Shown: positions 44,726-54,291, counted from the first letter of the stretch. The stretch: 64,000 nt of DNA from Acidiflorens sp963841945 (GCA_963841945.1 CAWJFC010000007.1:62001-126000); one strand, 5' to 3'. Program-made: numbers and translations. The notes: generated by a model from the sequence alone, not told the origin.

Positions 44726-45091
44726 TCTTACTTGCCCTGCGAGACCGCTGGTTGACAGCGCTCTCGTGCTCGAACAGGGTGGAAGCTTGCCTGACGGCGG
44801 ATCAGAAGTCTTTTCAAAGGTCGTGATTATTTCTGATTATTTTTCGCGTTTGCCTAGGCAGCAGAAGACAAAGCACTTCCTGCGGAAGCGATTGACGGGC
44901 CTGGCGTCTGAGTCAGAGTGAAACCGTGCTAAAATCCGATCCCTAATCGGGCCGGTTTTTCAATGGCGGGCTCTCCGACGTGACCATCCGGCAGGGACGC
45001 ATCATCAAGTCGCCCTCCCCAGGGACGGAGCTGGTCACACACGTTTGGTTTTGCCGCAGTTCCACGGCTCGATTATGGAGCAGGGTGTCCG
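44726..45091. other. Intergenic between divergent genes
   Basis: About 365 bases with the promoters of the CxxC gene and the winged-helix/TPR regulator. Short T-rich runs (TTTTTCGCG near 44840) occur. No firm promoter, hairpin or RNA gene identified. Confidence 0.4.
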
Positions 45092-47371
45092 ATGAGCTTG
45101 AGCGCAGATCAGAAGACCAGACAGCTCTATGAATTTGGCCCTTTTCGCGTAGACCCGAAAAAGGAATTGCTGCTGCGCGACAACCAATCCATCCCACTCG
45201 CCCCTAAGGCCTTTCAGGTCCTTCTTGTACTGATGCGCCGCAAGCAGGAGCTCGTCACCAAAGATGAACTGCTGAAAGCCGTCTGGCCGGATACGTTCGT
45301 CGAAGAGACCAACCTTAGCCGAAACATTTTCCTCCTGCGTAAGGCACTGGGGGAGAGCCCGCAGGACCACCAGTACATCGTCACCGTACCCGGGCGTGGC
45401 TACCGGTTTGCGGAAGACGTTCAGTTCGTACCGGATGAGGAGCTGAACATGATCGCCGCAAGCCACTCCCAGGTGCAGATCGAGGTGAAAGAAACCAAGC
45501 CTTGGGGATGGATCGGTGTTGCCGCGGTCTTGCTGGTGGCACTGGGCGTTGGAACGATTAAGCTCTTCGTCCAGCACTCCCCTGCACTCACCGAAAAAGA
45601 CAGCATCGTGCTTGCCGACTTTGCGAATTCCACCGGCGACCCAGTATTTGATGGCACTTTGCGCCAAGGCCTGGCCGTGGAACTGGAACAGTCGCCCTTC
45701 CTGAGAATCATGGATGATGCGCAGCTGGAGCGCGATCTGCCCCTGATGAATGTCCAGCCCGGGGCGCGCATCACCAATCAGATTGCGCACGACGTCTGTG
45801 TCCGCGAAGGAGCCGCCGCCACGATCGATGGCGCCATCGCCAGCCTTGGAAAAAGCTACGTCATCACCCTGCAGGCAATTACGTGTCAGGACGGGGCCAC
45901 GCTCGCCCGGGAGCAGATCCAGGCCGAAGATAAAGAGCACGTGTTGAAGGCATTAGGAAGCGCGACGGCTGCCATGCGCAGGAAATTAGGAGAGTCGCTC
46001 AGCTCAATCCAGAAGCTGAATCACCCGCTCGAACAGGTAACGACCCCTTCACTGGAAGCCCTTCAGAACTACTCTGCCGGTCTTTCCATCATGGGTCAGG
46101 GCCACTTTCTAGCCGCTGTCCCGTTGTTCGAGCGCGCTACCGCAATCGACCCGAACTTCGCGCTGGCTTACTATCTTGAGGGCATCGCGTATGAACAAGC
46201 TGGGGATATGGAGCGGAGCGCCGAGTATGCGAAACGGGCCTTCAGTCTGGTCGATCACGTCTCCGAAACCGAGCGGACCGAGATCACCGCCTACTACTAC
46301 AGAGCTACTGGCGAGTTGGACAAGGAGATTGATGCATACCATTGGGCTACCCGCAACTATCTCCATAGGTGGGGTTCGTATAACCAATTAAGCCTCATCT
46401 ACATGGATATGGGGCAATTTGAAGAGGGGTTAAAGGAGGGTCAGGAAGCAGCTCGGCTGGAGCCCAATGTCGAACCTCCTTATCGTCGCGAGTTGGACGC
46501 CTTAATCTGCCTGGATCGCCTTCCGGAAGCCGACCATGTAGCGGCGAAAGTGCGGGCGCTTGGAATTGAGGGTTCGAGAATCCACCAGCGCTTCCTCGAA
46601 TTGGCCTATGTCGAGGACGATAAAGCGGCCATCGCCAGGGAAATTCAATGGTTCGCAGGCAAACCGGAGGAGTACCTCAGCCTCGGGTTGCAAGCGGCCG
46701 ACCTGAATGTGCACGGGCAGCGTCGTCAGTCGCATAAGTTGTATCAGCGTGCCGCCGACACAGCGCGGCATCTGGGATTCCGGTACGTCGCCGACGAGTA
46801 CGAGGAAGCCGATGCGCTTGCTGACGCGTTGTCCGGCAATTGTCAGACTGCGCGTCGGCTGGGGCGTCCGGTGTTGGCAATGGCGGTGTGTGGCGAAGTG
46901 GCCGCAGCGGAGAAGATCGCCGCGGAGACTTCGAAATCTCTTCCAAACGGAACCATCTGGAATGCCGTTCTGCTACCCGAGATTCAAGCCACGATTGCTC
47001 TCCACCGCGATGAACCTGCCAAGAGCGTTGAACTGCTGGCATCCGCCTCGCCATACGAACGCGCTTACCCCGATGCGATTTATGTGCGTGGCCTGGCTTA
47101 CCTGAGAATGCATAGGGGCGCGGAAGCAGCGGCTGAGTTTCAGAAAATCGTGGACCGCAAGGGCGCCAATTGGGGGGCAACATGGGTCCACCCGAATTGG
47201 GGACAGCGCTACTCGCTCTCCTATCTGGGAATGGCGCGCGGTTACGCCCTTGCCGGCGACACAGCGAGTGCGAAAAAAGACTTCCAGGACTTCTTCGAAC
47301 TCTGGAAAGATGCCGACCCCGATATTCCCGTCCTCAAACAAGCCAAAGCAGAGTATGCGAAGTTGAATTGA
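45092..47371 (+). CDS. CadC-like transmembrane winged-helix regulator with TPR sensor
   Basis: 759 aa. Residues 10-105 form an OmpR-type winged helix (YEFGPFRVDPKKELLL..., LLKAVWPDTFVEETNLSRNIFLLRKALGE, VPGRGYRFAEDV). One membrane helix lies near 138-155 (WGWIGVAAVLLVALGVGTI). The outer part starts with a TolB-like domain (SIVLADFANSTGDPVFDGTLRQGLAVEL) and continues in TPRs to the C-terminus. DNA binding directly from the membrane is the ToxR/CadC mechanism. Target genes are unknown. Confidence 0.92.
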   Translation: MSLSADQKTRQLYEFGPFRVDPKKELLLRDNQSIPLAPKAFQVLLVLMRRKQELVTKDELLKAVWPDTFVEETNLSRNIFLLRKALGESPQDHQYIVTVPGRGYRFAEDVQFVPDEELNMIAASHSQVQIEVKETKPWGWIGVAAVLLVALGVGTIKLFVQHSPALTEKDSIVLADFANSTGDPVFDGTLRQGLAVELEQSPFLRIMDDAQLERDLPLMNVQPGARITNQIAHDVCVREGAAATIDGAIASLGKSYVITLQAITCQDGATLAREQIQAEDKEHVLKALGSATAAMRRKLGESLSSIQKLNHPLEQVTTPSLEALQNYSAGLSIMGQGHFLAAVPLFERATAIDPNFALAYYLEGIAYEQAGDMERSAEYAKRAFSLVDHVSETERTEITAYYYRATGELDKEIDAYHWATRNYLHRWGSYNQLSLIYMDMGQFEEGLKEGQEAARLEPNVEPPYRRELDALICLDRLPEADHVAAKVRALGIEGSRIHQRFLELAYVEDDKAAIAREIQWFAGKPEEYLSLGLQAADLNVHGQRRQSHKLYQRAADTARHLGFRYVADEYEEADALADALSGNCQTARRLGRPVLAMAVCGEVAAAEKIAAETSKSLPNGTIWNAVLLPEIQATIALHRDEPAKSVELLASASPYERAYPDAIYVRGLAYLRMHRGAEAAAEFQKIVDRKGANWGATWVHPNWGQRYSLSYLGMARGYALAGDTASAKKDFQDFFELWKDADPDIPVLKQAKAEYAKLN

Positions 47372-47686
47372 TGGCAGCTCGCGAGCGGCAAACAACCATG
47401 TTGTTGTTTTGCTGGTGATCCCACTCAATCGGTTTGTTTCTAATTGGTCGACAAAGCGGTAATTATCCCGAAACGGGCTTCGAGGAAGTTGGCCGGATTG
47501 GTAACGATAAATCGGCATCTAGGAAGTTTTCACGGCTGGCGGTGACCGGCTTACCGACAGGCAGTCGATTACAAACAAGATTCGCTCAAGCAGGGGTTCG
47601 ACATCGAAAAACTGGTGAATGACCCACCGGGACCGCATGGCACACTGCATCTCCATTCAGTTGAGTACCCGAGCTTCCGATACTCT
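47372..47686. other. Convergent intergenic region
   Basis: About 315 bases. It contains a CCCGAAACGGG stem at 47467-47477 resembling the 41946-41958 hairpin, in both cases placed after a TPR-protein gene, so a possible shared terminator motif. No gene supported. Confidence 0.35.
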
Positions 47687-48616
47687 TCAAAACCGAAAGC
47701 TGGCTGCAAATGCCAGAGCGTTGTTGGCTTTCACATTGACGCCCGATTCCAGCGTGGCGCCCACATGACCGGTTCCGACGTCAAAACTCCATCTGGAATC
47801 GGGCTGACGAGAGATTCTCACTGCATATATCAGGTCAGTCGGCACCGTCGCGCCGGGAACGTTCTTGATGTATCGCGGTTCCTGGTCAATCTCGAAAGTG
47901 GGAGCGATGATTACGATCTTCTTGATCGGGATCGGGAAAGCGAGCCCACCGAATGCTCGCGCCTCCCAGTCGACAGTGTTCCCGCCATAGCCATACTTTT
48001 GCGCGTTGGTTCCGCGAACTCCACCATTCATCAGGAACGCAAACTTGTTCCCAATCACGAAAAGTTTGGTGCCAACAAAGTAGACATCTCCATTCGTGGC
48101 GTTTTCGTGCTGAACCGCTTGGACGACGAATGGATCGTTTGTCCGAAGGACACCGCCAACTGACAATGTGGGAAAATGTTTTCGACCCTTAGAGTTCGCC
48201 GACAGAAGTTTCGCCTTGAAGTTGAAGATGTTCATCCCAGAAAAATTGAATAGAGGACTGATCGCCGGATCTCCTCCGTCAGTGTGGTTGCTGCGCGCGT
48301 ATCCGAATTCGAGCCAATTCCCGAATCCTTCTTCGATTCCGACATTCAGATAATCTCCGGCCACCGGCCCGGCATCCGCGACGTGGAGGGCGGCCGTCGG
48401 TGCGTTGAATTTGTTGTTTGCCGCCGGAACAACTTCGGCCCACGGCTGAAAAAAGATTCCGGACTGCCCGTCCATATTCAGAGCCTGTGCGTGCGCTCTC
48501 GGCGAGAAAAACGAAAGTGCCAGGAAGAACAGGCCCGCTAAGATAGAGCTCGTAGCTTGTCGATTGCTTTTCACTGCTTTGATCCTCATTCGAAGTCTGG
48601 TGAGCCGGCAGTTCAC
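47687..48616 (-). CDS. Predicted outer-membrane beta-barrel protein
   Basis: 309 aa; a second in-frame ATG is at 48589. Signal peptide SILAGLFFLALSFFSPRAHAQ, then alternating aromatic strands (GNWLEFGYARSN, KFAFLMNGGVRG) and a C-terminal AFAASFRF ending in Phe, the usual barrel-assembly signal. No enzyme motif. Lies 94 bases downstream of the decarboxylase gene on the same strand. Could be a porin for a substrate or product of that enzyme. Confidence 0.72.
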   Translation of the reverse strand: MNCRLTRLRMRIKAVKSNRQATSSILAGLFFLALSFFSPRAHAQALNMDGQSGIFFQPWAEVVPAANNKFNAPTAALHVADAGPVAGDYLNVGIEEGFGNWLEFGYARSNHTDGGDPAISPLFNFSGMNIFNFKAKLLSANSKGRKHFPTLSVGGVLRTNDPFVVQAVQHENATNGDVYFVGTKLFVIGNKFAFLMNGGVRGTNAQKYGYGGNTVDWEARAFGGLAFPIPIKKIVIIAPTFEIDQEPRYIKNVPGATVPTDLIYAVRISRQPDSRWSFDVGTGHVGATLESGVNVKANNALAFAASFRF

Positions 48617-48710
48617 AGCAACCGCCGGCCCAATTTGTGCCAGTTTGACTTATCAGAGTTGTGGCGCTCGGAGCTCTCCGATCCTCTCCCAAGGTCTTAC
48701 CACCCGCGCG

Positions 48711-50408
48711 TCATTTCCCCGCAGGAAGCTCGATCTGGCTTCCGGGTACGGTTTGCGGACCGCGCGGTCCGTAGTCGGTATCCGCGAAGGCGTGCCCGCC
48801 GAGAATGAGCGTGGTGGGCGAGTCGTATTTGTCCAGTACCGATTCGACAAATACGAGGTTTTTGTGCGGAGCTTCGAGCACTTCCTCCAGTTCTTCGACC
48901 GTTTCGACGACGTAGGTCTCAGCAGTGGAGTTTCTGCAGAATACTTTTGGCAGATCGGAGTAATGCCAGTTCGCCACGTCGTTGTACTTGGCATCTTTGC
49001 CGAGGATGGTCCGCTCAATGGTGTAACCGTGATTGTTGATCACGAAGATGAAAGGCTTGAGATCGTGGCGTAACACCGTCGAGATTTCCTGTGCTGTCAG
49101 TTGCAGCGAGCCTTCACCGGTAAATAAAATGTGCCGTCGGTCCGGTGCGGCCAGAAGGGTCCCCAGCAATGCCGGCGTGGCGTAGCCAATGGAACCCCAC
49201 ACTGCCTGGGAAATAAACGTGCAACCTGGAGGGAGCCTCATCTCGCCAGCAGCGATAATCGAGGTGCCATCTTCGGCGATGATGACATCTCCTGGGCGGA
49301 GAAACTCCTCCATCGCATTCCAATAGGCCTTCTGGGTCAGAGGTCCGTCGTATTCAGCTGCTTCGGAAGTCTCAGCTCTCACCGATACCGTTTTTGCTTT
49401 GGGAGAAGCAGGAGAAGCCGCCAGCAGCGCCTGCAGCAGTTCCGCGATCTGAACGCCCTGATAGGTCTTGTCATTGGTGTCGACGTGATCGGAGTTCAAT
49501 TTGATTGCCGACTCCGGCAGCTTGTCAGTGAAGAAACCGCTGGTCGATTCGATCCTGCGGTGTCCCACGGTAAGTAGGCAATCACTCTTTTCGATGGCAT
49601 CGCGAGTAGCGGGAGCGCTGGCTATGCCGATGTAGGTTCCGAGGTAAAGCGGCGAGGTTTCAGGAAAGACTCCCTTCGAGGTATTCATCGTGGCTGTGCG
49701 AATCTGCCACCGCTCGGCCAATTCAAGAATTTGCTGTGCTACTCCAAAGCGGTGCGCATCAAGGTCGAGCAGAAACGCCGGCGACTTGGCGCTCTTCAGG
49801 CGTTCCAGAATGGCTTGCGCGCAGGCTTCGAGCCGCTCTTTATCGCTAGGAGCCATCGCCAGCTTGAGCGGTTCCTTTGGGACTTCGATCTCGAGGTAAG
49901 AAATATCGGATGGCACTTCCATGTACACGGGAAGCTTCTTGCGCCACGCCGTGAGAATCAAACGATCAATTTCACTGGCGGCGTTTTCGGGCGAGAGCAC
50001 GGACTGAGCTGTTGTAACCTCGGCAAAAGCGCGATAGAAATTGCCCTTCTCGTGATCGGCGAGAGTGTGGTGCATCAGCTCGCCGCGTTGAATGGCTTTC
50101 GCGGGGATGGAGCCGCAGATGCAGATGAGCGGCACGTGTTCGCTGTAGGCGCCAGCGACACCATTGATGCAGCTCAGCGCTCCCACTCCGTTGGTCACGA
50201 TCAGGGCACTCAAACCCCTGATCCGGCCGTAAGCATCGGCCGCATACGATGCGTTCAGTTCATTGCAGTTTCCGACCCAGGCAGGTGTGCCGCGGTCTTC
50301 AAGCTGCTGCATCAGGTCAAGGTTGTAGTCGCCCGGAACACCAAAGATGTGTTGAACGCCGGCTTCTTCCAGGCGACGCAGCAGAAAGTTTCCGATTGTC
50401 TCTTTCAT
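48711..50408 (-). CDS. Thiamine-diphosphate-dependent 2-keto-acid decarboxylase (pyruvate/indolepyruvate decarboxylase type)
   Basis: 565 aa, the family length. Glu50 in GNCNELNASYAADAYGR activates the cofactor; the ThDP motif runs from GEGSLQ to VINNHGYTIER; AEDGTSII and the C-terminal Glu-rich segment fit PDC/IpdC. It decarboxylates pyruvate, indolepyruvate or phenylpyruvate to aldehydes; specificity cannot be fixed by eye. AGGAGAAG precedes the ATG. An inverted repeat lies about 100-130 bases upstream. No alcohol dehydrogenase is adjacent. The first motif has Glu for the common Asp (GEGS for GDGS), which is seen in other members. Confidence 0.9.
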   Translation of the reverse strand: MKETIGNFLLRRLEEAGVQHIFGVPGDYNLDLMQQLEDRGTPAWVGNCNELNASYAADAYGRIRGLSALIVTNGVGALSCINGVAGAYSEHVPLICICGSIPAKAIQRGELMHHTLADHEKGNFYRAFAEVTTAQSVLSPENAASEIDRLILTAWRKKLPVYMEVPSDISYLEIEVPKEPLKLAMAPSDKERLEACAQAILERLKSAKSPAFLLDLDAHRFGVAQQILELAERWQIRTATMNTSKGVFPETSPLYLGTYIGIASAPATRDAIEKSDCLLTVGHRRIESTSGFFTDKLPESAIKLNSDHVDTNDKTYQGVQIAELLQALLAASPASPKAKTVSVRAETSEAAEYDGPLTQKAYWNAMEEFLRPGDVIIAEDGTSIIAAGEMRLPPGCTFISQAVWGSIGYATPALLGTLLAAPDRRHILFTGEGSLQLTAQEISTVLRHDLKPFIFVINNHGYTIERTILGKDAKYNDVANWHYSDLPKVFCRNSTAETYVVETVEELEEVLEAPHKNLVFVESVLDKYDSPTTLILGGHAFADTDYGPRGPQTVPGSQIELPAGK

Positions 50409-50509
50409 TTTCTTCTCCTCCAGATTTGCTTCAATGGGTGTGCGCGATCGGCGCTTCCCGCCTGAGCAATCACGAACGCATCTTTGCAGATTCCCAGGGA
50501 CCTGAGAAC

Positions 50510-50536
50510 GTGAGCAACGGCTAGCTCACTGTGATG
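50510..50536. promoter_or_regulatory. Inverted repeat GTGAGC-N8-GCTCAC, copy 1
   Basis: Stems 50510-50515 and 50524-50529 around AACGGCTA, followed by TGTGATG. 102-128 bases upstream of the decarboxylase ATG. 25 of 27 bases match the second copy at 53069-53095, so it is a candidate operator for the neighbouring two-component regulator. Confidence 0.55.
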
Positions 50537-50702
50537 TCCAATCGATTGGGTCCTTCGGACTTGAACTGAGCCATCGATTCAGACTGGGTTTGTTTCTGAG
50601 CAGTCGACGCGTCTTCTGGCACATTAGGGGCAGGTAAGAACTACGCAACGCGGATTGGCGTCCGAGTCCAGGCTGATTTCAGGTGGGGTACGTCGATGAA
50701 CG

Positions 50703-51586
50703 TCAATTGCTCACATGAGTGGCGAATGTCCAAACCGCCCGCAAGAGTGCTGGAACCCATGCTTCGGCTGGACAGCGGCTCCAAGTCGCGTCCAGAAAGA
50801 CCAGATCCTCCGCGCCAGACGCCGTGTGAGCTGATTCCAATCAAAAAGAAAGACTGTGTTTTTGTCGTAGGGACAACCAGTTTGTTTTCCACTTCCAGTC
50901 GCTTGCCGGAGAACTAGAGCGGGCGCAAACAAACACTCCTTGCTAGCGGCCTCCGGGGTCAACTTGGAACGCTGCGTGATGTCGCCATAGAGCAGGCGCA
51001 TCCGCTGGAGTCCTCTGACCAAATTATGTAAGGCCACTCCGGTAGCATGGACGCCTGCCAGGTCTCCATCTACCTTTACCGCCAGTAATTTCTTCGCGTT
51101 TCTGACTTTCGCGATGTTGTTCGGGAAGAATGTCGCAATGCCTTTGGCTTGCAGTGCGCCAGCTAAGATCCGTGCAGCCGCCCAACTTTCGGAATCGGCC
51201 GAATAAGATTCGACGAAGAGCCGGCCGACTGCCTGCTGGATAAGAACGCCTACCTCTTCCTCTTTGCCCAAACCCTGTACCCAGCGCGCAAGCGATTGCA
51301 CGTCGGAGTTGGCGGTAGTCAGCGCCGCCGCGCGATCGTTCAACTTTGTCCACAGCGCATCTTGGCGCGAGGAGCGGTCGCGATCGTCACGCGGTCGGAA
51401 GGTAGGAAATCGTTTCTTTTGAAAACTCAGCACTCTGATGAGCCGTCGCAACAGCAATCCGTTCAGGAGAGGCCAACTTGCATCGAATCGACGGTCCACC
51501 TGGTTGTCGCGAAGCAAATCCCGTATCTCGGCCGGATCGCTCACTCTTGCCACATCGATCAAGCCAGGAAATCTAGTACGTTTCAT
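50703..51586 (-). pseudogene. Unknown protein, about 294 aa, frameshifted near the C-terminus
   Basis: Start ATG 51586 (AGGAAAGGA upstream): MKRTRFPGLIDVARVSDPAEIRD, then VDRRFDASWPLLNGLLLRRLIRVL, and conserved-looking YDKNTVFLFD. In this frame the end is unconvincing, while the next frame continues with LESAHTASGAEDLVFLDATW, SRCPAEAWVPALLRAVW and stops at 50703; one base is missing near 50835-50845. I recall similar endings in uncharacterised proteins but cannot name a function. No signal peptide. Neighbours are an outer-membrane protein (37 bases upstream) and the decarboxylase. Confidence 0.65.
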
Positions 51587-51623
51587 GTCGATCCTTTCCT
51601 CGGAGAACAATTCATCTTGGACC

Positions 51624-52559
51624 TTACCGTTTCTTGGGAAAAAGGAATTGCATCTGAAACCGTGCGGACCAGTGGGTTGTGCCCTCCGGATAGGACGGAT
51701 TCCGGAAAAACTGCGTGTAAACGTTGAGCGGCAGCTCTCCGAAATGCACGATCTTACCAACGCCTCCCCCGACCGGTACGGTCCACGTATTGGCGGGCGT
51801 TGCTTCCCAATTCGCTGTAATGATGGGAGACGAAACGAGATACCATCCGTGCCGCAGGTTGTAGTTGACGAAGGGTTGCATCAGCATTTGATTTACGTCG
51901 GGCCGCGCCGATGGCCCAGCAATCGAGAATAGGTTTTGCACCAGCGCTCCAAATAACCAGTGCCCCTGGCTTCTTAGGACGACTACAGCGGGGCCGACGC
52001 TGAGTTTTTTTGTCCCGAGAATGTCTTCCGTGGCGGTTGGGATAGAAATCGCCGGCCCAACGCCCCAAATTACAGGGCCAACTTTCGCGGGCGAGAGGAA
52101 TAGCGATAACTCCACATCTCCCAACCCGCTCACTCCACTCACATTCGGCGTGAGGTCGGGCACCTGGATGATGGGAATGATCGTTCGCGTAATCAGATTC
52201 CAATTATTCGACAAGCGGAAGGGCACGACGGGTTTCGCCTCCAGCACATAGCTGTCCTCCCGTTTGTACCCGGTTTGAGGATCGAAGTCATTTTCCAGAG
52301 GCACAGAAATGAGATTGGCGATCGGATTCTGCGCCTGTTTCGCAATCGATGAAGGTTCTTGCGCCCAAGATGTCATCGTACCGAGGCAGCTCATGCCTAT
52401 TGCCAAAAAAAGAAAACAGTGGCTTGCACGAAGTCCGCAAGAACGCACAACTGACGACACAGGCCTGGTTGCCATCGCACCCCTCGACGCCTCTTCATTC
52501 TTTCGGCGGGTATGCTGCCACAATTCCGTGGCGTTGATTGCTGTCTGAAGTTGCTGCAT
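51624..52559 (-). CDS. Outer-membrane transport-like protein (annotated 'neuromedin U'-type in other genomes)
   Basis: 311 aa from ATG 52559 with ACAGGAGGAAG upstream; the longer frame to 52916 is not needed. Signal peptide around HCFLFLAIGMSCLGTMTSWAQ. The mature part (NLISVPLENDFDPQTGYKRE, WNLITRTIIPIIQVPDL, SGLGDVELSLFLSPAK, VIWGVGPAISIPTATEDILG, FVNYNLRHGWYLVSSPIITANW) is the wording of the beta-barrel proteins often labelled neuromedin U. It ends in an amphipathic strand. Transport or anchoring role only inferred. First in line after the pseudo-receiver gene. Confidence 0.75.
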   Translation of the reverse strand: MQQLQTAINATELWQHTRRKNEEASRGAMATRPVSSVVRSCGLRASHCFLFLAIGMSCLGTMTSWAQEPSSIAKQAQNPIANLISVPLENDFDPQTGYKREDSYVLEAKPVVPFRLSNNWNLITRTIIPIIQVPDLTPNVSGVSGLGDVELSLFLSPAKVGPVIWGVGPAISIPTATEDILGTKKLSVGPAVVVLRSQGHWLFGALVQNLFSIAGPSARPDVNQMLMQPFVNYNLRHGWYLVSSPIITANWEATPANTWTVPVGGGVGKIVHFGELPLNVYTQFFRNPSYPEGTTHWSARFQMQFLFPKKR

Positions 52560-52608
52560 GGAACTTCCTCCTGTATCTGTGATTTCGAATTGCGTCGGCA
52601 GGCGAGAG

Positions 52609-53025
52609 TCATTCCCGCACAGACCCGCTCGGCGATCCTTCCTCGAAACTCTTCGCCGCTCGCAGCACGGCGTCTTGTAATTCCTCATCTGAAAAAGGTT
52701 CAATGATGACGTCATAGCCTCCCGACTCCAGTACTCCAGACCAGAACCGAAAGCTCGCGTCGCGTGCGTAGACGAGAAGTGCCGGGCGCCGACGCAAGAG
52801 CGCCAAGAGCCCCCAAAGCTCCCAACACCCCCCGTCGGATAGGATCTCCGGGAGAAGGGCAACCTGAAACGTGTCGTCCTCGTCGATCGCGGTTGCGACC
52901 TCGGAGGCATGTTCACAAAACAACACGTCGGCTTTCAAAGGTGCCAACTGACGGGCGATCTCGCGTCGTTTCTCAGGTGGAACTAACGCCAGTATTCGCA
53001 ATTCCACGGCCTGTCTATTCACCAT
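52609..53025 (-). CDS. Pseudo-receiver domain protein
   Basis: 138 aa from the ATG at 53025, chosen because a longer frame would run into the inverted repeat at 53069-53095. ELRILALVPPEKRREIARQL, QVALLPEILSDGG and RRPALLVYARDASFRFW, SGGYDVIIEPFSDEELQDAV follow a CheY-like receiver, but the phospho-Asp is replaced by Pro and the conserved Lys by Glu (IIEPF). It is therefore unlikely to be phosphorylated. Adjacent to the two-component pair, it may act as a docking or inhibitory receiver. Confidence 0.7.
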   Translation of the reverse strand: MVNRQAVELRILALVPPEKRREIARQLAPLKADVLFCEHASEVATAIDEDDTFQVALLPEILSDGGCWELWGLLALLRRRPALLVYARDASFRFWSGVLESGGYDVIIEPFSDEELQDAVLRAAKSFEEGSPSGSVRE

Positions 53026-53068
53026 CCTGTCCCGAACCACAATCGCATGTTGGTCAGGACGCGGAAAT

Positions 53069-53095
53069 GTGAGCAACGGTTAGCTCACCGTGATG
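53069..53095. promoter_or_regulatory. Inverted repeat GTGAGC-N8-GCTCAC, copy 2
   Basis: Stems 53069-53074 and 53083-53088 around AACGGTTA, followed by CGTGATG. It lies in the divergent region, 44-70 bases upstream of the pseudo-receiver start and about 150 bases upstream of the response regulator gene. Near-identical to copy 1. Confidence 0.55.
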
Positions 53096-53241
53096 AGGGT
53101 TCGTAAAAGAGGGTCGCGGCGAGTTTATAATTCTGCAACGCGGTACAGCCTTGACACCGAATCGTGGGGAACTCTGGATTGATTAGTTGACTTTGCGGCT
53201 GCGGCACCGCTCGCCGAATGGTCTTCGTGAACGGAGTTGTG

Positions 53242-54291
53242 ATGGGAGAAAGCAAGAACACATTTTCCGAAAAGACGATCCGGGATGAGCTTTCTCGAAT
53301 TCTGGAAAGCTCTCTGTTTTCGCAATCGGACCGGCTCGGCCGATTTCTTCGGTTCACCGTCGAAACAACCTTGACTGGCAAGGGCGAAACGCTGAAAGAG
53401 TACGTGATCGGCACAGAGGTGTATGACCGACAGGCTTCTTATCGCCCCAATGAAGACTCGATTGTGCGCAGCGAAGCTCGCAGGCTCCGAAGCAAGCTGA
53501 AGGAATACTACGAATCGGTCGGAAAGGACGATCCCGTCTTTATTTATTATCGCCCCGGCAGCTACGTACCGGTCTTTCGGCTTCACCCTCACGACGGATC
53601 GGCAACCACTACAAGCTCCGTTCCTGCCGTTGCCGCAGATTCGCGGACGCTGGATGTCGCTAAGGCAACCTCGGGTGCGATTCGCATCCTATGCGTCGAA
53701 GATCATCCGGTCTTTCGCGAGGGGTTGCGAACCATCATCGCATCGCAACCCGACATGGTTCTGGTTGCACAGGCAAGCAATGGAACTCAGGCCATAGCCG
53801 AATTTCGTCAGCACCGCCCCGACGTTACATTAATGGATCTCCGACTTCCTGGAACGAATGGCATGGACGCGCTGATCGCGATCCGAGCTGAATTTCCAGA
53901 ATCCCGAATCGTCATACTGACCACCTCAGATAGCGACGGAGAAATTCAACGCGCAATGCGGTCCGGGGCTTCGGCCTACATTCTTAAGAGCATGGATGAA
54001 GACGAACTTGTGGGCGTCATACGCTCGGTGCATGCCGGACGGCGATATGTTCCTCCGGACATCGGCGCTCGCATGGCAGAACTATTGGGTAAGGGGGCGC
54101 CCACGGACCGCGAACTGGAAGTGTTGCGCCTGATCCGGGAGGGATTCACCAATAAGGAGATCGCAAATCAACTTTCGATCCCTGAAAACACAGTGCCGTC
54201 CCTGATCAAGACTGTGGTGGACAAACTGGAAGCCAATGATCGAACTCATGCGATAACCATCGCGCTGCGACGCGGTTTGCTGCCGATTTGA
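53242..54291 (+). CDS. NarL/LuxR-family response regulator with extra N-terminal winged-helix-like domain
   Basis: 349 aa from ATG 53242 (GGAG upstream; 53218 GTG/ATG possible). Residues 8-115 match a domain usually found at the N-terminus of acidobacterial TolB/TPR proteins (SQSDRLGRFLRFTVETTLTG, LKEYVIGTEVYDR, VRSEARRLRSKLKEYYE, YYRPGSYVPVF). A receiver follows (ILCVEDHPVF, phospho-Asp in TLMDLRLPGT, Lys in YILKSMDEDE), then a LuxR HTH (TDRELEVLRLIREGFTNKEIANQLSI). This order is unusual: response regulators normally start with the receiver. It lies 82 bases before the kinase gene. Confidence 0.88.
   Translation: MGESKNTFSEKTIRDELSRILESSLFSQSDRLGRFLRFTVETTLTGKGETLKEYVIGTEVYDRQASYRPNEDSIVRSEARRLRSKLKEYYESVGKDDPVFIYYRPGSYVPVFRLHPHDGSATTTSSVPAVAADSRTLDVAKATSGAIRILCVEDHPVFREGLRTIIASQPDMVLVAQASNGTQAIAEFRQHRPDVTLMDLRLPGTNGMDALIAIRAEFPESRIVILTTSDSDGEIQRAMRSGASAYILKSMDEDELVGVIRSVHAGRRYVPPDIGARMAELLGKGAPTDRELEVLRLIREGFTNKEIANQLSIPENTVPSLIKTVVDKLEANDRTHAITIALRRGLLPI

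Noticed and set aside
46677..47183. 168-codon minus-strand frame within the winged-helix/TPR regulator gene
   Set aside because: Pro/Arg-rich antisense shadow of a gene with clear domains.
41946..47477. GCCCGAAACGGGC-like stems at 41946 and 47467 as a mobile repeat
   Set aside because: Only about 15 bases shared, each next to a gene end; a small terminator motif is a simpler explanation.
48596..48620. GTGAGC...GTTCAC near the outer-membrane gene start as a third operator copy
   Set aside because: Loop length and sequence differ from the two matching copies; similarity is at chance level.
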